A program made the translations under genes and the position numbers. The notes beneath the pieces are model-generated. The model worked only from the letters and a program-made list of their open reading frames with translations, was not told the origin of the DNA and did no database searches. This document shows, piece by piece, positions 7,767 through 21,360 of a stretch of 64,000 bases of DNA (positions within the stretch are counted from its first letter, which is position 1; every line of letters begins with the position of its first letter). The stretch comes from Variovorax paradoxus (GTDB lineage: Bacteria; Pseudomonadota; Gammaproteobacteria; Burkholderiales; Burkholderiaceae_C): positions 806,001 to 870,000 of the forward strand of contig NZ_JAUSXG010000001.1 in assembly GCF_030815855.1 (NCBI RefSeq). Reading direction: 5' to 3'.

Positions 7767-9317
7767 ATGCGTGCGCACGGCAAGACAAGTTTCCTCGCCA
7801 GCCTGGCGGCCGTGCTGCTCGTTGCAGCCTTGCCGCTCAGAGCCGCACCGGCCGACGAACCGGTCGTCTGGCCCACGGCCGGATGGACTCCGAGCACACC
7901 CGAGGCGCAAGGCATGGAATCCGCCGCCGTCGCCAGGCTGGTCGATTTCGGCGCCGCGAACGCGATGGACAGCCTGCTCGTCACGCGCCACGGGAGGCTG
8001 GTGGCCGAAGCTTATTACGCACCCTACCGTGCCGGTCTCAAGCATGCGGTGAACTCCACCACCAAGGCCGTCGTCGGAACGCTCACCGGCATGGCGATCC
8101 AGGACGGGCTGCTGGCTTCGCGCGACCAGCCGGTGCTCGACTTCTTTCCCGAGCGCACCATCGCGAACCTCGATGCGTCCAAGAAGGCGATGACCCTCGG
8201 GCATCTGCTCGACATGACATCGGGCATCGACTGGAAGGAAAAGCTCGACGGCTCGGCGCCCGAGACAGGGCTGCAGTTTGGACGCAGCCGCGACTGGCAA
8301 GGTTTTGTGCTCGACCGCCCGATGGCGCAGCCGCCCGGCAGCGGCTTCAATTACAACAGCGGCAACACGCACCTGCTCTCGGCCATTGTTGCGAAGAAAA
8401 CAGGCGGCAGCACGCTGGCCTATGCGCAGCGCAGATTGTTCGAGCCGCTGGGCATCGGCGACGTTCGCTGGCGCAAAGATCCGCAGGGCATCGAGACCGG
8501 CGGTGCCGGCCTTTATCTGCATCCGCGCGACATGGCGAAGATCGGCTATCTCTACCTGCGCAAGGGCCAATGGGAGGGGCGCCAGCTGCTCCCCGCCGCG
8601 TGGGTGGATCAGGTCTTTCAAGCCTCCGTGGACATGGGCTTCGGCGCCGGGCCCGTGTTCCGTTATGCGAACGGCTGGTGGACCATTCCGGAAAAGCGCG
8701 CCTACATTGCCGCCGGCATGAACCGGCAACTGATCATCGTGCTGCCCGAGATCGACGTGGTTGCGGTGGTCACGGGGCGGCGCAACTATCTGCTGCCGCC
8801 CTTCATCGACATGATCGCCGCCTCCGCCCGTTCGGCCCGGCCGCTGCCTGAAGACGGCGCAGCGCAGGCCCAGTTGGCCGATCGCATTCGCGCTGCGTCC
8901 GTCGAAAAGCAAAGCCCGGTGGCGCCTCCGCCCGAACTCGCGGCAGCGGTCTCGCGCAAAGCCTGGCAGTTCGACCGCAATGCCCTGGGCGTGAAGCGCC
9001 TGATGCTCGACCTGACGGCGGCCAGCCCAAGCTACGAAATACTGTTCGATAACGGGCGCCCCGACGCACCCGCCACGCCGGTGACAGGACCGTTGGGGCT
9101 CGATGGCTACTATCGCCTCAACGAGAAGGTGGCCGACGCGCCGGTTGCGGTCAAAGGCGACTGGACCGACCCGCAGAGCTTTCGCATCGTTTCGCGTTCG
9201 CTGAGCGATGGCGACGTGTCGATGTACCAGCTGCGCTTCGACGGCCCGCAGCTGAACGTGGCGTTCGAAAACAACCGCGGCTTCAAGGCTCAGGTGCAAG
9301 GCAGGGCTGCGCCATAG
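7767..9317 (+). CDS. Serine hydrolase, class C β-lactamase/DD-peptidase-like, exported
   Basis: The 516-residue protein has a cleavable signal peptide (residues 1 to about 29). A β-lactamase-fold domain follows with the SxxK box S97-T-T-K100 and the second motif at Y196-N-S in FNYNSGNTHL, the class C-like Y-x-N/S position. A β-rich C-terminal domain of about 130 residues (from about residue 385) is common in the 'serine hydrolase' esterase/peptidase group. It would act in the periplasm on an ester, amide or peptide. A true β-lactamase is less likely because this family is broad and mostly housekeeping. The gene stands alone between a LysR gene and a sensor kinase gene. Confidence 0.85.
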   Translation: MRAHGKTSFLASLAAVLLVAALPLRAAPADEPVVWPTAGWTPSTPEAQGMESAAVARLVDFGAANAMDSLLVTRHGRLVAEAYYAPYRAGLKHAVNSTTKAVVGTLTGMAIQDGLLASRDQPVLDFFPERTIANLDASKKAMTLGHLLDMTSGIDWKEKLDGSAPETGLQFGRSRDWQGFVLDRPMAQPPGSGFNYNSGNTHLLSAIVAKKTGGSTLAYAQRRLFEPLGIGDVRWRKDPQGIETGGAGLYLHPRDMAKIGYLYLRKGQWEGRQLLPAAWVDQVFQASVDMGFGAGPVFRYANGWWTIPEKRAYIAAGMNRQLIIVLPEIDVVAVVTGRRNYLLPPFIDMIAASARSARPLPEDGAAQAQLADRIRAASVEKQSPVAPPPELAAAVSRKAWQFDRNALGVKRLMLDLTAASPSYEILFDNGRPDAPATPVTGPLGLDGYYRLNEKVADAPVAVKGDWTDPQSFRIVSRSLSDGDVSMYQLRFDGPQLNVAFENNRGFKAQVQGRAAP

Positions 9318-9395
9318 CGACGCCCCCATAGGCCGTTGCACCCTCATCCGCCGCCCGCAGCCAGGGACATCCACTTTTTGGAACCGCACATCGCC

Positions 9396-11079
9396 ATGCA
9401 AAGCCAACCCGTCTCCGCCTCGAATGCAACCCTCCTGGAGGATGCGGCGCCGATCGTCGAGCAGTTGCCGATCGGTATTTTTCGCAAGGACGCCGCGGGG
9501 CGGTTCATCTTCGTCAATGCCCGGTTTTGCCAAGTCAAGGGCACTCCCGCTGAGCGGATTCTGGGTAGGACTGCCGTCGAGATCGCGTCCGATGCGGCGG
9601 CGGGACCGGACTCGGCATGGCGAGCGGAACTCGCCGAGCAGGAAAGCCGCCAACACGCGCAGATCCTGCAAACCGGGCAGCAGGTCGAGCGGGAAGAAGC
9701 TTTTTCAGAGCCCGGCGGCCCGCCGCAATCCTGGCGGATTGTCGAGTCCGCGGTGTTGGGACCGGATGGCGCCATCGTCGGCAGCCAGGGCGTGCTGTTC
9801 GGTGCGACCCGACGCAACCCGGAGGACGACACGCTGGCCAACGAGCGCGATCTGCTCCGCGCGCTGTTGGACAACTCGCCGGACCACATCTACTTCAAGG
9901 ACAGGCAGTCCCGTTTCATCAGGACCAGCACGGCCCAAGCCCTCGAGTTCGGAATGGCCACACCCGAAGGGCTGGTGGGCAAGTCGGACTTCGACGTTTT
10001 TTCCGACGACCACGCGCGCCCGGCGTTCGAGGACGAGCAGGAAATCATCCGCACCGGCTTGCCGATGATCGGCAAGGTGGAACGGGAAACCTGGATGGAT
10101 GGACGGCCCGACAGCTGGGCGCTGACCACAAAAATGCCTCTGCGCAACGGCGCGGGCCAGATCATCGGAACCTTCGGCATCACCAAGAACATCTCCGACC
10201 TGAAGGAGGCCGAGCGCCAGGTTGCCGAGGCGCACAAGCAGCTGATCGAGGCCTCGCACCTCGCGGGCATGGCCCGGATTGCCACCAATGTGCTGCATAA
10301 CGTGGGCAATGTGCTCAACAGCGTGAACGTATCGGCCGCGCTGATTCTTTCGCGCGTTCGCGCTTCCAAGGTTCAGGGGCTTTCACGGGCGGTCCAGCTG
10401 ATGGAAGAGCACGCCGGCGACCTGGGTGCGTTCCTGGCATCGGATGCCAAGGGCAAGGTGCTTCCCGGTTATCTGCGCCAATTGGCTTCCGCGCTGGTGG
10501 CGGAGCAGAACGACGCCATCAAGGAACTGGCGGCGCTGAGCAAGAACGTGGAGCACATCAAGGAGATCATCGCCGCGCAGCAGGCCCACGCGGGATCGTC
10601 GAGGCTGCTGGAGAAGGTTCAGATCCGCGAACTGGTGGAAGACGCATTGCGCATCAACGCAGAGTCGTTGGCGCGGCGGCAGATGGCGGTGGAAAAAGAG
10701 ATGGCCGCCGTTCCCGAGTTTCTGCTGGACCGCGGGCGAATACTGCAGATCCTGGTCAACCTGATCAGCAACGCCGAGCAGGCGATGGAGGGCGTGACCG
10801 ATCGCGAGCCGAAGCTCACGCTGCGGGTCGAGCTGGTGCAAGGCGAGCGGTTGCGCATCTGCGTTGCGGACAACGGGGTGGGCATCGCGGCGCAGGCCCT
10901 GACCCAGGTGTTCGCGCATGGGTTCACCACGAAGAAGACCGGCCATGGGTTCGGCCTGCACAGCGCGGTGATTGCCGCGCATGAAATGGGCGGAACGCTC
11001 ACGGTCCACAGCGACGGGCCGGGCACCGGCGCGGCGTTCACGCTCGAGCTTCCGGTCGAAGCCAGAAAAGCAGACCCGC

Positions 11080-11093
<14 letters not shown>
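9396..11093 (+). CDS. PAS-domain sensor histidine kinase
   Basis: The 565-residue product from ATG 9396 has two tandem PAS domains (about residues 20-145 and 155-275). A helical region carries [14 protein letters not shown] (probable phospho-acceptor His301), followed by a HATPase domain with N-box [13 protein letters not shown]1 VADNGVGIA and G2 [10 protein letters not shown]. No transmembrane segment is seen, so it should sense a cytoplasmic signal such as redox state or a ligand. An upstream TTG at 9336 is open but less convincing. There is no response regulator next to it, so it is an orphan kinase. Its 3' end overlaps the convergent amidohydrolase gene by 14 bp. Confidence 0.88.
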
Positions 11094-14443
<3,350 letters not shown>

Positions 14444-14538
14444 TGCGGCGCAGTGTCCGCCGTTGCAAAGGTTTTGAAAATCAGAAAATAATGAGGAAAT
14501 CGTTCAAAAAAACAGGACGGTCAACAAAGGAAGAATCC

Positions 14539-15480
14539 ATGTCCCAGGTGATGTTCGATCTCGACGTGCTACGCAGTTTTTCGACCGGCATCGCGCTCGG
14601 CAGCTATGCGCGCGCGGCCGACAAATTGGGCCGGTCCACGTCGGCGGTGAGCGCGCAGCTCAAGAAGCTCGAAGGCCAGGCCGGTGCCGTGCTGTTCCGC
14701 AAGGCCGGCCGCGGCCTGGAGCTCACCGATGCGGGCGAGACGCTGCTCGCCTATGCCCACCGCATGCTCGAACTCAACGAAGAAGCGGCCGCCGCAATGC
14801 GCGGCGCGGACCTTCAGGGCTGGGTGCGGCTCGGCCTGCAGGAAGACTTCGGCGAAACGCTGCTGCCCGCTGTGCTCGGCCGTTTTTCACGCGCGCATCC
14901 CAGGGTGCGCATCGAGGCCTGCGTGGCGCGCAGCGCGGAGCTGCGCGAACGGCTCGAGCTCCGGCAGCTCGACCTGGCACTGGTGTGGGACACCGGCGAG
15001 CAGATCACGCCGCACGGCGAGCGCGTGGCGCGCCTGCCTCTGCAATGGATCGGACCCAGGGCGCCCGACGCGCTCGACGCCGCGTGGTGGAAGGAGCGCG
15101 AGCGCCGAATCAGCGGCGCCCGAAAGAGCAAGGAGCCGCTGCCGCTGGTGCTGCTCGATCCGCCATGCCCGCTGCGCGACATCGTCACCGCCGCGCTCGA
15201 CCGGGCCGGCACGCCGTGGCGCCATGCGTTCACCAGTGCCAGCCTCGCCGCGCTATGGGCGGCCACATCGGCCGGCCTGGGCCTGTCGGTGCGCACGCCT
15301 TTCGGCCTGCCTGCGCACGTGCGTGCCATCGACCGCACGGCCGTCGGCCTTCCGGCGCTGCCGCAGATGTCGCTCATGCTCTACCGCGCGCAGGCCGCGG
15401 CCGAGGCGCCGGTTGCACGGCTGGCCACGCTGCTGCTCGAGGCGGTGCGGCAGCATGTGCAGGCCGACGCGGCGCACTAG
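14539..15480 (+). CDS. LysR-family transcriptional regulator
   Basis: The 313-residue regulator starts at ATG 14539, preceded by AAAGGAAG. The HTH reads FSTGIALGSYARAADKLGRSTSAVSAQLKKLE in the usual position (split here across residues about 11-40). The substrate-binding domain follows. It is divergent from the MFS transporter at 13133-14443, making that gene the likely target. A long GC-rich inverted repeat immediately follows the stop codon. The 95-bp intergenic stretch is noticeably AT-rich for this genome, as expected of a promoter. Confidence 0.88.
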   Translation: MSQVMFDLDVLRSFSTGIALGSYARAADKLGRSTSAVSAQLKKLEGQAGAVLFRKAGRGLELTDAGETLLAYAHRMLELNEEAAAAMRGADLQGWVRLGLQEDFGETLLPAVLGRFSRAHPRVRIEACVARSAELRERLELRQLDLALVWDTGEQITPHGERVARLPLQWIGPRAPDALDAAWWKERERRISGARKSKEPLPLVLLDPPCPLRDIVTAALDRAGTPWRHAFTSASLAALWAATSAGLGLSVRTPFGLPAHVRAIDRTAVGLPALPQMSLMLYRAQAAAEAPVARLATLLLEAVRQHVQADAAH

Positions 15481-15535
15481 AATCCGCACCCCGCAGCCGG
15501 GCGTCCCGGCTGGCTGCGGATTCTTGCTTTTCCGG
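15480..15535 (+). terminator. Long inverted repeat/terminator after the LysR gene
   Basis: The sequence pairs GAATCCGCA with TGCGGATTC and, inside that, CAGCCGGG with CCCGGCTG around a short loop. It is followed by a T-rich TTGCTTTT. The hairpin directly follows the LysR stop and precedes the next gene's ribosome site (AGAGGAAC). Confidence 0.75.
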
Positions 15536-15554
15536 GGCCATGTAGAGGAACACC

Positions 15555-16655
15555 ATGTACAAAAACCTCGCGGGCCGCGCCGTTCTGGCGTGGGCAGCCG
15601 CCTGTTTTTTATCTCCCGCCTTTTCGAAACCGCAGGCCTCTAAAGAGCCGCTGAAGATCGGCTTCGTCTACGTCACGCCGATCACCGACGCCGGCTGGGT
15701 GCGCCAGCATGAAGAGGGCCGCAAGGCGGTCGATGCGGCACTCGGCGGCAAGGTCAAGACCACGTATGTCGAGAACGTGCCCGAGGGTGCCGATGCCGAA
15801 CGCGTGATCCGCGACCTCGCGCAGCAGGGCAACCAGTTGATCTTCACGCCCAGCTTCGGCTACATGGAGCCGACACTCAAGGTGGCAAAGGACTTCCCCG
15901 ATGTGAAGTTCGAATCGGTCACCGGCTACAAGGCCGCGCCCAACGTCGCGACCGCCAACGCGCGCTACTACGAAGGCCGCTATCTCGCGGGCGTCGCAGC
16001 CGGCCGCATGACGAAGACGAACGTGGCGGGCTATGTGGCGGGCTTTCCGATTCCGGAGGTGCTGCAGGGCATCAACGCCTTCACGCTCGGCATGCGCTCG
16101 GTGAACCCGAACGCCAAGGTCATCGTGGTGTGGCTCAACGAATGGTTCGATCCGCCGAAGGAGCGCGACGCGGCAATGGCCGTGTTCAACCAGAACGCCG
16201 ACGTGGTCGCGTTTCACACCGGCTCCACCGCAGTGATGGCCGCGGCGCAGGAGCGCGGCAAGATGGCCGTGGCCTATCACTCGGACATGCGCAAGATCGC
16301 ACCCGATGCGCAGATCGTCGCCGTCACGCACCAGTGGGGCGGCTACTACACGCAGCGCGCGAAGGCGGTGCTCGACGGCAGCTGGAAGAGCGGCAATGTC
16401 TGGGGCGGCGTGAAGGAAGGAATGATCCGCGCCGGCGACTTCGGCACCAAGGTGCCCAAGGCCGTGCAGCAGGAAGTCCTGGCGCGCCAGCAGGACATTG
16501 CCGCGGGCAAGCTGCAGCCGTTTCGCGCCGTGAACGGCGACGTGCGCGACAACGAAGGCCGCGTCGTCATCGCAAAAGGCGCGCAGCTGAACGACGAGCA
16601 GATCCTGAAGATGAACTGGCTGGCCGAAGGCGTGCAGGGGCGCGTCGCGCGCTAG
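15555..16655 (+). CDS. BMP-family ABC transporter substrate-binding protein (second copy)
   Basis: The 366-residue receptor has a Sec signal peptide (cleavage near AFS-KPQ, residue 24 or so) but, unlike the copy at 1022, no lipobox Cys. The mature domain begins PLKIGFVYVTPITDAGWV and contains GVAAGRMTKTNVAGYV and NEWFDPPKERDAA, matching BMP/PnrA-like nucleoside receptors. No permease or ATPase genes are adjacent, so it may feed the transporter whose end lies at the window start, or act as a stand-alone binding protein. A LysR gene on the opposite strand ends at the very next base. Confidence 0.9.
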   Translation: MYKNLAGRAVLAWAAACFLSPAFSKPQASKEPLKIGFVYVTPITDAGWVRQHEEGRKAVDAALGGKVKTTYVENVPEGADAERVIRDLAQQGNQLIFTPSFGYMEPTLKVAKDFPDVKFESVTGYKAAPNVATANARYYEGRYLAGVAAGRMTKTNVAGYVAGFPIPEVLQGINAFTLGMRSVNPNAKVIVVWLNEWFDPPKERDAAMAVFNQNADVVAFHTGSTAVMAAAQERGKMAVAYHSDMRKIAPDAQIVAVTHQWGGYYTQRAKAVLDGSWKSGNVWGGVKEGMIRAGDFGTKVPKAVQQEVLARQQDIAAGKLQPFRAVNGDVRDNEGRVVIAKGAQLNDEQILKMNWLAEGVQGRVAR

Positions 16656-17537
16656 CTAACCCAGGCGCTCGATCACGAAGTCCACGAAGGTCCGAAGCTT
16701 GGCGCTGGGCCGGGCTTCGGGCAACCGCATGATGTGAACCTGCCGCGTCGGCAAGTCCCACTTGGGCAGCAGTTGAACCACCTGCCCCGAGGCGAGGGCA
16801 GGGCCGAGCAGCGCGTCGGCCTGCACGATCACGCCCACGCCAGCCATGGCGGCGGCCAGCAATGCCTGCCCGTTGTTGGTGCTGAGCGGCCCGCGCACCG
16901 GCACATGCACCGTCTGCCCGCCGCGCGTGAAGCGCCATGAATGGTTCGCGCCCCACGCCGCGAAGCCGAGCAGCGGAAAAGCTTCCAACTCGGACGGGTG
17001 CTTCGGAAGTCCGTGGCGCGCAACCCAGGCGGGGCTTGCCACCGCGAACATGCGCGCCAACGCGAGCGGCCGCGCGATGAGCCGTTCGTCGACCGGCGCG
17101 CCCGAGCGAATGCCGCAGTCGAAGCCTTCTTCGGCCAAGTCGACCACGCGGTCGTTGAGGTTCAGGTCCACCTTCACCTGCGGATAGGCGGCGATGTATT
17201 CGGCGATCACCGGTGTGAGCCGGTGCGCGCCGTAGGCCACCGGCGCCGTGACGCGCAGCACGCCCTGGGGCATGGCGCGCAGCGACTCCGCCACGCCGTC
17301 GGCCGTGTGCACGCTCGCGAGCACGTCGCGGCAGCGTTCGAGATAGGCGGCGCCGATCTCCGTGAGCGCATGGCGCCGCGTGGTGCGCTCGAGCAGGCGC
17401 GCGCCGAGTTGCTCTTCGAGCGCGCGGATGTGCTTGCCGACCATCACGGCCGAAAGATCGAGCGCATCGGCAGCGGCGGCGAAGCTGCCCGCATCGACCG
17501 TGGCGACGAAGACTTCCATGGCGCGCAGCTTGTCCAT
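16656..17537 (-). CDS. LysR-family transcriptional regulator
   Basis: The 293-residue protein has a classic LysR HTH (MEVFVATVDAGSFAAAADAL, then VMVGKHIRALEEQLGARLL). Its effector domain contains VRVTAPVAYG-type strands typical of the CrgA/DsdC-like branch. It is divergent from the short-chain dehydrogenase gene at 17640 with 102 bp between. That AT-richer spacer holds TTCGAATCGCCGAA and TTATCGAACTATCAATTCG, plausible operator half-sites. Regulation of the dehydrogenase is the simplest reading. Confidence 0.9.
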   Translation of the reverse strand: MDKLRAMEVFVATVDAGSFAAAADALDLSAVMVGKHIRALEEQLGARLLERTTRRHALTEIGAAYLERCRDVLASVHTADGVAESLRAMPQGVLRVTAPVAYGAHRLTPVIAEYIAAYPQVKVDLNLNDRVVDLAEEGFDCGIRSGAPVDERLIARPLALARMFAVASPAWVARHGLPKHPSELEAFPLLGFAAWGANHSWRFTRGGQTVHVPVRGPLSTNNGQALLAAAMAGVGVIVQADALLGPALASGQVVQLLPKWDLPTRQVHIMRLPEARPSAKLRTFVDFVIERLG

Positions 17538-17639
17538 ATTAAGAACCCAAAGTTTCGAATCGCCGAACCGGACGGCAGTTTATCGAACTATCAATTCGCA
17601 AAACAATGGGCGCTTCCTGATTCATCTGGTGAGGTTTTC

Positions 17640-18245
17640 ATGAAGATTCTTGTTGTGGGCGCGACGGGCGCCGTGGGCAGTGCGGTGGCCGAGGTGCTGG
17701 CCGCGCGCGGGCACGAGGTGGTGCGCGCCGGCCGCACGCGCGGCGACCTGCAAGTCGATATCACGAGCGACGCCAGCGTCGAGGCGCTGTATGCCGCGGT
17801 AGGGCGTGTCGATGCGATCGTCTCGGCGGCGGGTGGCCTGTTCTTCGGACCGCTCGCCGAGATGCGGCCGGCCGACTTCAACATCGGCCTGCAGGACAAG
17901 CTGCTGGGGCAGGTGCGGCTCGCATTGCTGGGCCAGCATGTGCTGACCGACGGCGGCTCGATCACGCTGACCACGGGTGTCGCGGCCGACGACCCGGTTC
18001 GCGGCGGAGGCAATGCGGCGGCCGTGAATGCAGCCGTCGAGGGTTTTGTGAAAGGCGCAGCCATCGAGCTGTCGCGCGGCCTGCGCATCAATGCGGTGAG
18101 CCCGACGCTGCTGACCGAATCGTTGGCCGCGTATGGCGCATTCTTTCCGGGCGTCGAAACCGTACCGGCCGCGCGCGTGGCGCTGGCCTATGTGCGCAGC
18201 GTCGAGGGGCCGCTGACGGGGCGCGTGTTTCGCGTGTGGCAATGA
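17640..18245 (+). CDS. Short-chain dehydrogenase/reductase (SDR)
   Basis: The 201-residue protein starts MKILVVGATGAVGSAVAEVL, a Rossmann Gly-rich motif (GATGAVG, residues 7-13) close to the N-terminus as in small atypical SDRs. No clear YxxxK dyad is obvious: the central region reads DGGSITLTTGVAADDP and AAVNAAVEGFVKGAAIEL, with the Tyr replaced. This matches the 'short chain dehydrogenase' family that clusters with LysR genes. It has a GAGG site upstream and ends in an ATGA overlap with the next gene, implying translational coupling. The substrate is unknown. Confidence 0.82.
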   Translation: MKILVVGATGAVGSAVAEVLAARGHEVVRAGRTRGDLQVDITSDASVEALYAAVGRVDAIVSAAGGLFFGPLAEMRPADFNIGLQDKLLGQVRLALLGQHVLTDGGSITLTTGVAADDPVRGGGNAAAVNAAVEGFVKGAAIELSRGLRINAVSPTLLTESLAAYGAFFPGVETVPAARVALAYVRSVEGPLTGRVFRVWQ

Positions 18246-19225
18246 GAGGGCGCACACGGCTGGCCGGCGCGCTGCTCGCGCTCGCCGCGATGGCGGCCGC
18301 CGCCGCACCGCCTGTCGTGCAGGCGCTGCCCGAAGACTGGTATCCGGAGAGCGTCGCCATCGGCCCCGACGGTTCGTTCTATGTCGGCAGCTGGCGCCAA
18401 GGTGCGGTCGCACGATTGAAGCCGGGCGTTGCGCCGAAAGCCGAGGTGCTGGTGAAGCCCGGCGCGAACGGCCTGGCGAACGGGCAGGGCGTGCTGGTCG
18501 ACGCAAAACACCAGGCCCTGTGGGTCTGCTCCGGCAACAGCGGTTTCACCACCGTGCCGCAGACGCCGAGCGCGCTCAAGCGCTACGAGCTCGCGACCGG
18601 CGCCCCGCGCGCGAGCTATGCGATGCCTGATGCGGGCTACTGCAACGACATGGCGCAGGACGCCGCCGGCAACATCTACGTGACCGACTCCTTTCATCCG
18701 CGCGTGCTTCGGCTCGCGCCCGGTGCCACGGCGCTCACGGTCTGGAAGGAGGATCCGGCGTTGGCCGGCACCGGCCCCTACAAGGGACTGAATGGCATCG
18801 CCATCGATGGCGGCCGCAATGTCTACGTGAGCCTCGTGGCCGCGGCGCCCTACCTGCTGCGCATCGACCTCGGCAGCGGCGGCCAGGCCGGCGAGGTCAC
18901 GCGCATCGAGGCGCCGCGCGTGATGAAGAACGTCGACGCGATCCGCGCCTGGAAACCCGGCCGGCTGGTGCTGTTCGAGAGCAATGCCTTCGGCGACGGG
19001 CCGTACGGCGGGCAGGTCACGGTGGCGCGCGTCGAGGGCGCAAAGCTCGGCCTGCAAACGGTGGTGGCGGGGCTGAACGACCCGTCCTCCGGCGCGGTGC
19101 TGGGCGACCGCGTCTATTTCATCGAATCGAAGTACGCGCTGCTGCTCGAGCACAAGGACGACGATGCGGCCGTGCCGCGCGGCGTGCCCTTCGACATCCA
19201 GTCGCGCGCCTTGCCGAGCGATTGA
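18242..19225 (+). CDS. Secreted SMP-30/NHL-type β-propeller protein
   Basis: The 327-residue protein overlaps the SDR stop codon by four bases (ATGA). It has a signal peptide ending near AAAAAPPVVQA (about residue 24). The rest consists of β-propeller-like repeats such as YPESVAIGPDGSFYVGSW, GYCNDMAQDAAGNIYVTDSF and LNGIAIDGGRNVYVSL, as in gluconolactonase/SMP-30 or NHL proteins. A GTG six bases upstream is an alternative start. Periplasmic location is predicted. It may be a lactonase or merely a ligand-binding propeller; the metal-site residues cannot be assigned securely. Confidence 0.75.
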   Translation: MRGRTRLAGALLALAAMAAAAAPPVVQALPEDWYPESVAIGPDGSFYVGSWRQGAVARLKPGVAPKAEVLVKPGANGLANGQGVLVDAKHQALWVCSGNSGFTTVPQTPSALKRYELATGAPRASYAMPDAGYCNDMAQDAAGNIYVTDSFHPRVLRLAPGATALTVWKEDPALAGTGPYKGLNGIAIDGGRNVYVSLVAAAPYLLRIDLGSGGQAGEVTRIEAPRVMKNVDAIRAWKPGRLVLFESNAFGDGPYGGQVTVARVEGAKLGLQTVVAGLNDPSSGAVLGDRVYFIESKYALLLEHKDDDAAVPRGVPFDIQSRALPSD

Positions 19226-19316
19226 CACGGCCGCCGGCGAGTGCATTCCGCATATAGCACTCATACGCGCATGGAAATTGCGGCGGCGCGGGGCTGGATT
19301 ACCCTCCGCATCCACG

Positions 19317-20603
19317 ATGAAAAAAGCCTACCGCGCCTCCCTCCTGCGATTCGACGACGCCGGCCTGCCGGTTTTCGATGAAGACGGCCTGCTGGTCGTC
19401 GCACCCGACAGCGCCGGCCGCCAGCGCATCGTCGATGCCGGCAGCCACGCCGCCGTGTCGCCGCGCCATCCCGATGCCGATGTGGCCCACCTGCCGGGGC
19501 GCGTCCTGGCGCCGGGCTTCGTGGACATGCACATTCATTTTCCGCAGACCGACATCATCGGTTCGCCCTCGCCGGGGCTCCTGCCCTGGCTCGAGAACTA
19601 CACCTTTCCGGCAGAAGCCAGGTTCGTCGACCCGGCGCATTCGAACGAAGTGGCCGGCGTGTTCTTCGATGAGCTGCTGCGCAACGGCGTGACGACCGCG
19701 CTGGCCTTCGCGACCTCGCATGTGGCGTCGGTCGATGCCTTTTTCGAAGGCGCCCAGCGCCGCGGCCTGCGCATGATCAGCGGCAAGGTGCTGCAGGACC
19801 GGCATTCGCCGGACGGCGTGCGCGACGAGACGGAGCAGAGCCTCATCGACTCCGAAGCGCTGATCCGCAAGTGGCACAACGTCGATCGCCTGGGCTATGC
19901 CATCACGCCGCGCTTTGCACCTGCGAGCACCGACGCGCAGATGCGCGGCGCCGGCGAATTGGCCGCGAAATACGCCGACACCTGGATCCAGTCGCATGTG
20001 GCCGAGAACCGCGACGAGGTGGCCTGGGTGCGAGAGCTGTATCCGCAGGCGCGCTCTTATCTCGACGTGTATGCCGGCTTCGGGCTGATGCGCGAACGCG
20101 CCGTGTATGCGCACTGCATCTACCTGGACGACACCGACCGCGCGCTGCTGCGCGACACCCAGACGGCGGCCGCGGTGAGCCCCACCAGCAACCTGTTCCT
20201 GGGCAGCGGTTTTTTCGACTTCGGCGCGGCCGACCGCGTGGGCTACCCGTACGGGCTGGCCAGCGACGTGGGCGGCGGCACCAGCTTCAGCCCCTTCCAC
20301 ACGATGATGGCCGCGTACTACGTGGGCCGCGAGGGCCAGACCAAGACCGGCCTCAGCATCGCGCCTTCCGAGCTCTGGTGGCGCCACACCGGCGGCGCGG
20401 CGCGCGCGCTGGGGCTCGGCGGCGTGGTCGGCAACCTGCAGCCCGGCTGCGAGGCCGACTTTCTGGTGCTGAACCCCGCGGCCACGCCGCTGCTCGCGCG
20501 CAAGACGTCGCTCGCGAACAACCTCGAGGAACTGCTGTTCGCGATGATCGTGCTGGGCGACGACCGGCTGATCGAGCGGGCGGTGATTTCGCAGGCAGGG
20601 TAG
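19317..20603 (+). CDS. guaD: Guanine deaminase
   Basis: The 428-residue amidohydrolase has the metal motif VDMHIHFPQTDIIGSP. SHVAENRDEVAWV (third His region), YAHCIYLDDTD and SDVGGGTSFSPFHTM (final Asp) follow, all in guanine-deaminase context. It converts guanine to xanthine plus ammonia, the entry step of guanine catabolism. The length is close to that of bacterial GuaD. The gene starts 91 bp after the propeller gene and precedes dCTP deaminase by 90 bp. Together with the adenine-deaminase-type enzyme at 12.1 kb and two BMP receptors it supports a purine salvage/catabolism theme. Confidence 0.94.
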   Translation: MKKAYRASLLRFDDAGLPVFDEDGLLVVAPDSAGRQRIVDAGSHAAVSPRHPDADVAHLPGRVLAPGFVDMHIHFPQTDIIGSPSPGLLPWLENYTFPAEARFVDPAHSNEVAGVFFDELLRNGVTTALAFATSHVASVDAFFEGAQRRGLRMISGKVLQDRHSPDGVRDETEQSLIDSEALIRKWHNVDRLGYAITPRFAPASTDAQMRGAGELAAKYADTWIQSHVAENRDEVAWVRELYPQARSYLDVYAGFGLMRERAVYAHCIYLDDTDRALLRDTQTAAAVSPTSNLFLGSGFFDFGAADRVGYPYGLASDVGGGTSFSPFHTMMAAYYVGREGQTKTGLSIAPSELWWRHTGGAARALGLGGVVGNLQPGCEADFLVLNPAATPLLARKTSLANNLEELLFAMIVLGDDRLIERAVISQAG

Positions 20604-20693
20604 CCCGCAGGGCACTGCGGGTGCAGGGGCAGGGCAGTGGCGCATGCCACAATTCGCGCCATTCCTCCCCCGCAGCAGCATCAGCGAGCGCAT

Positions 20694-21260
<567 letters not shown>

Positions 21261-21360
21261 TCCGCGCGTTCTGACCGCCGGTTACGTGGCCTGCGGCCGG
21301 GCCAAGTACCATCCTCTGACGCTCCGGCAAAACTTCTGCAAGGCCGGTAAGGAGACTGCG

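Noticed and set aside
17640..18245. A standard SDR with YxxxK catalysis
   Set aside because: The Tyr of YxxxK could not be found at the expected place, so no specific reaction is claimed.
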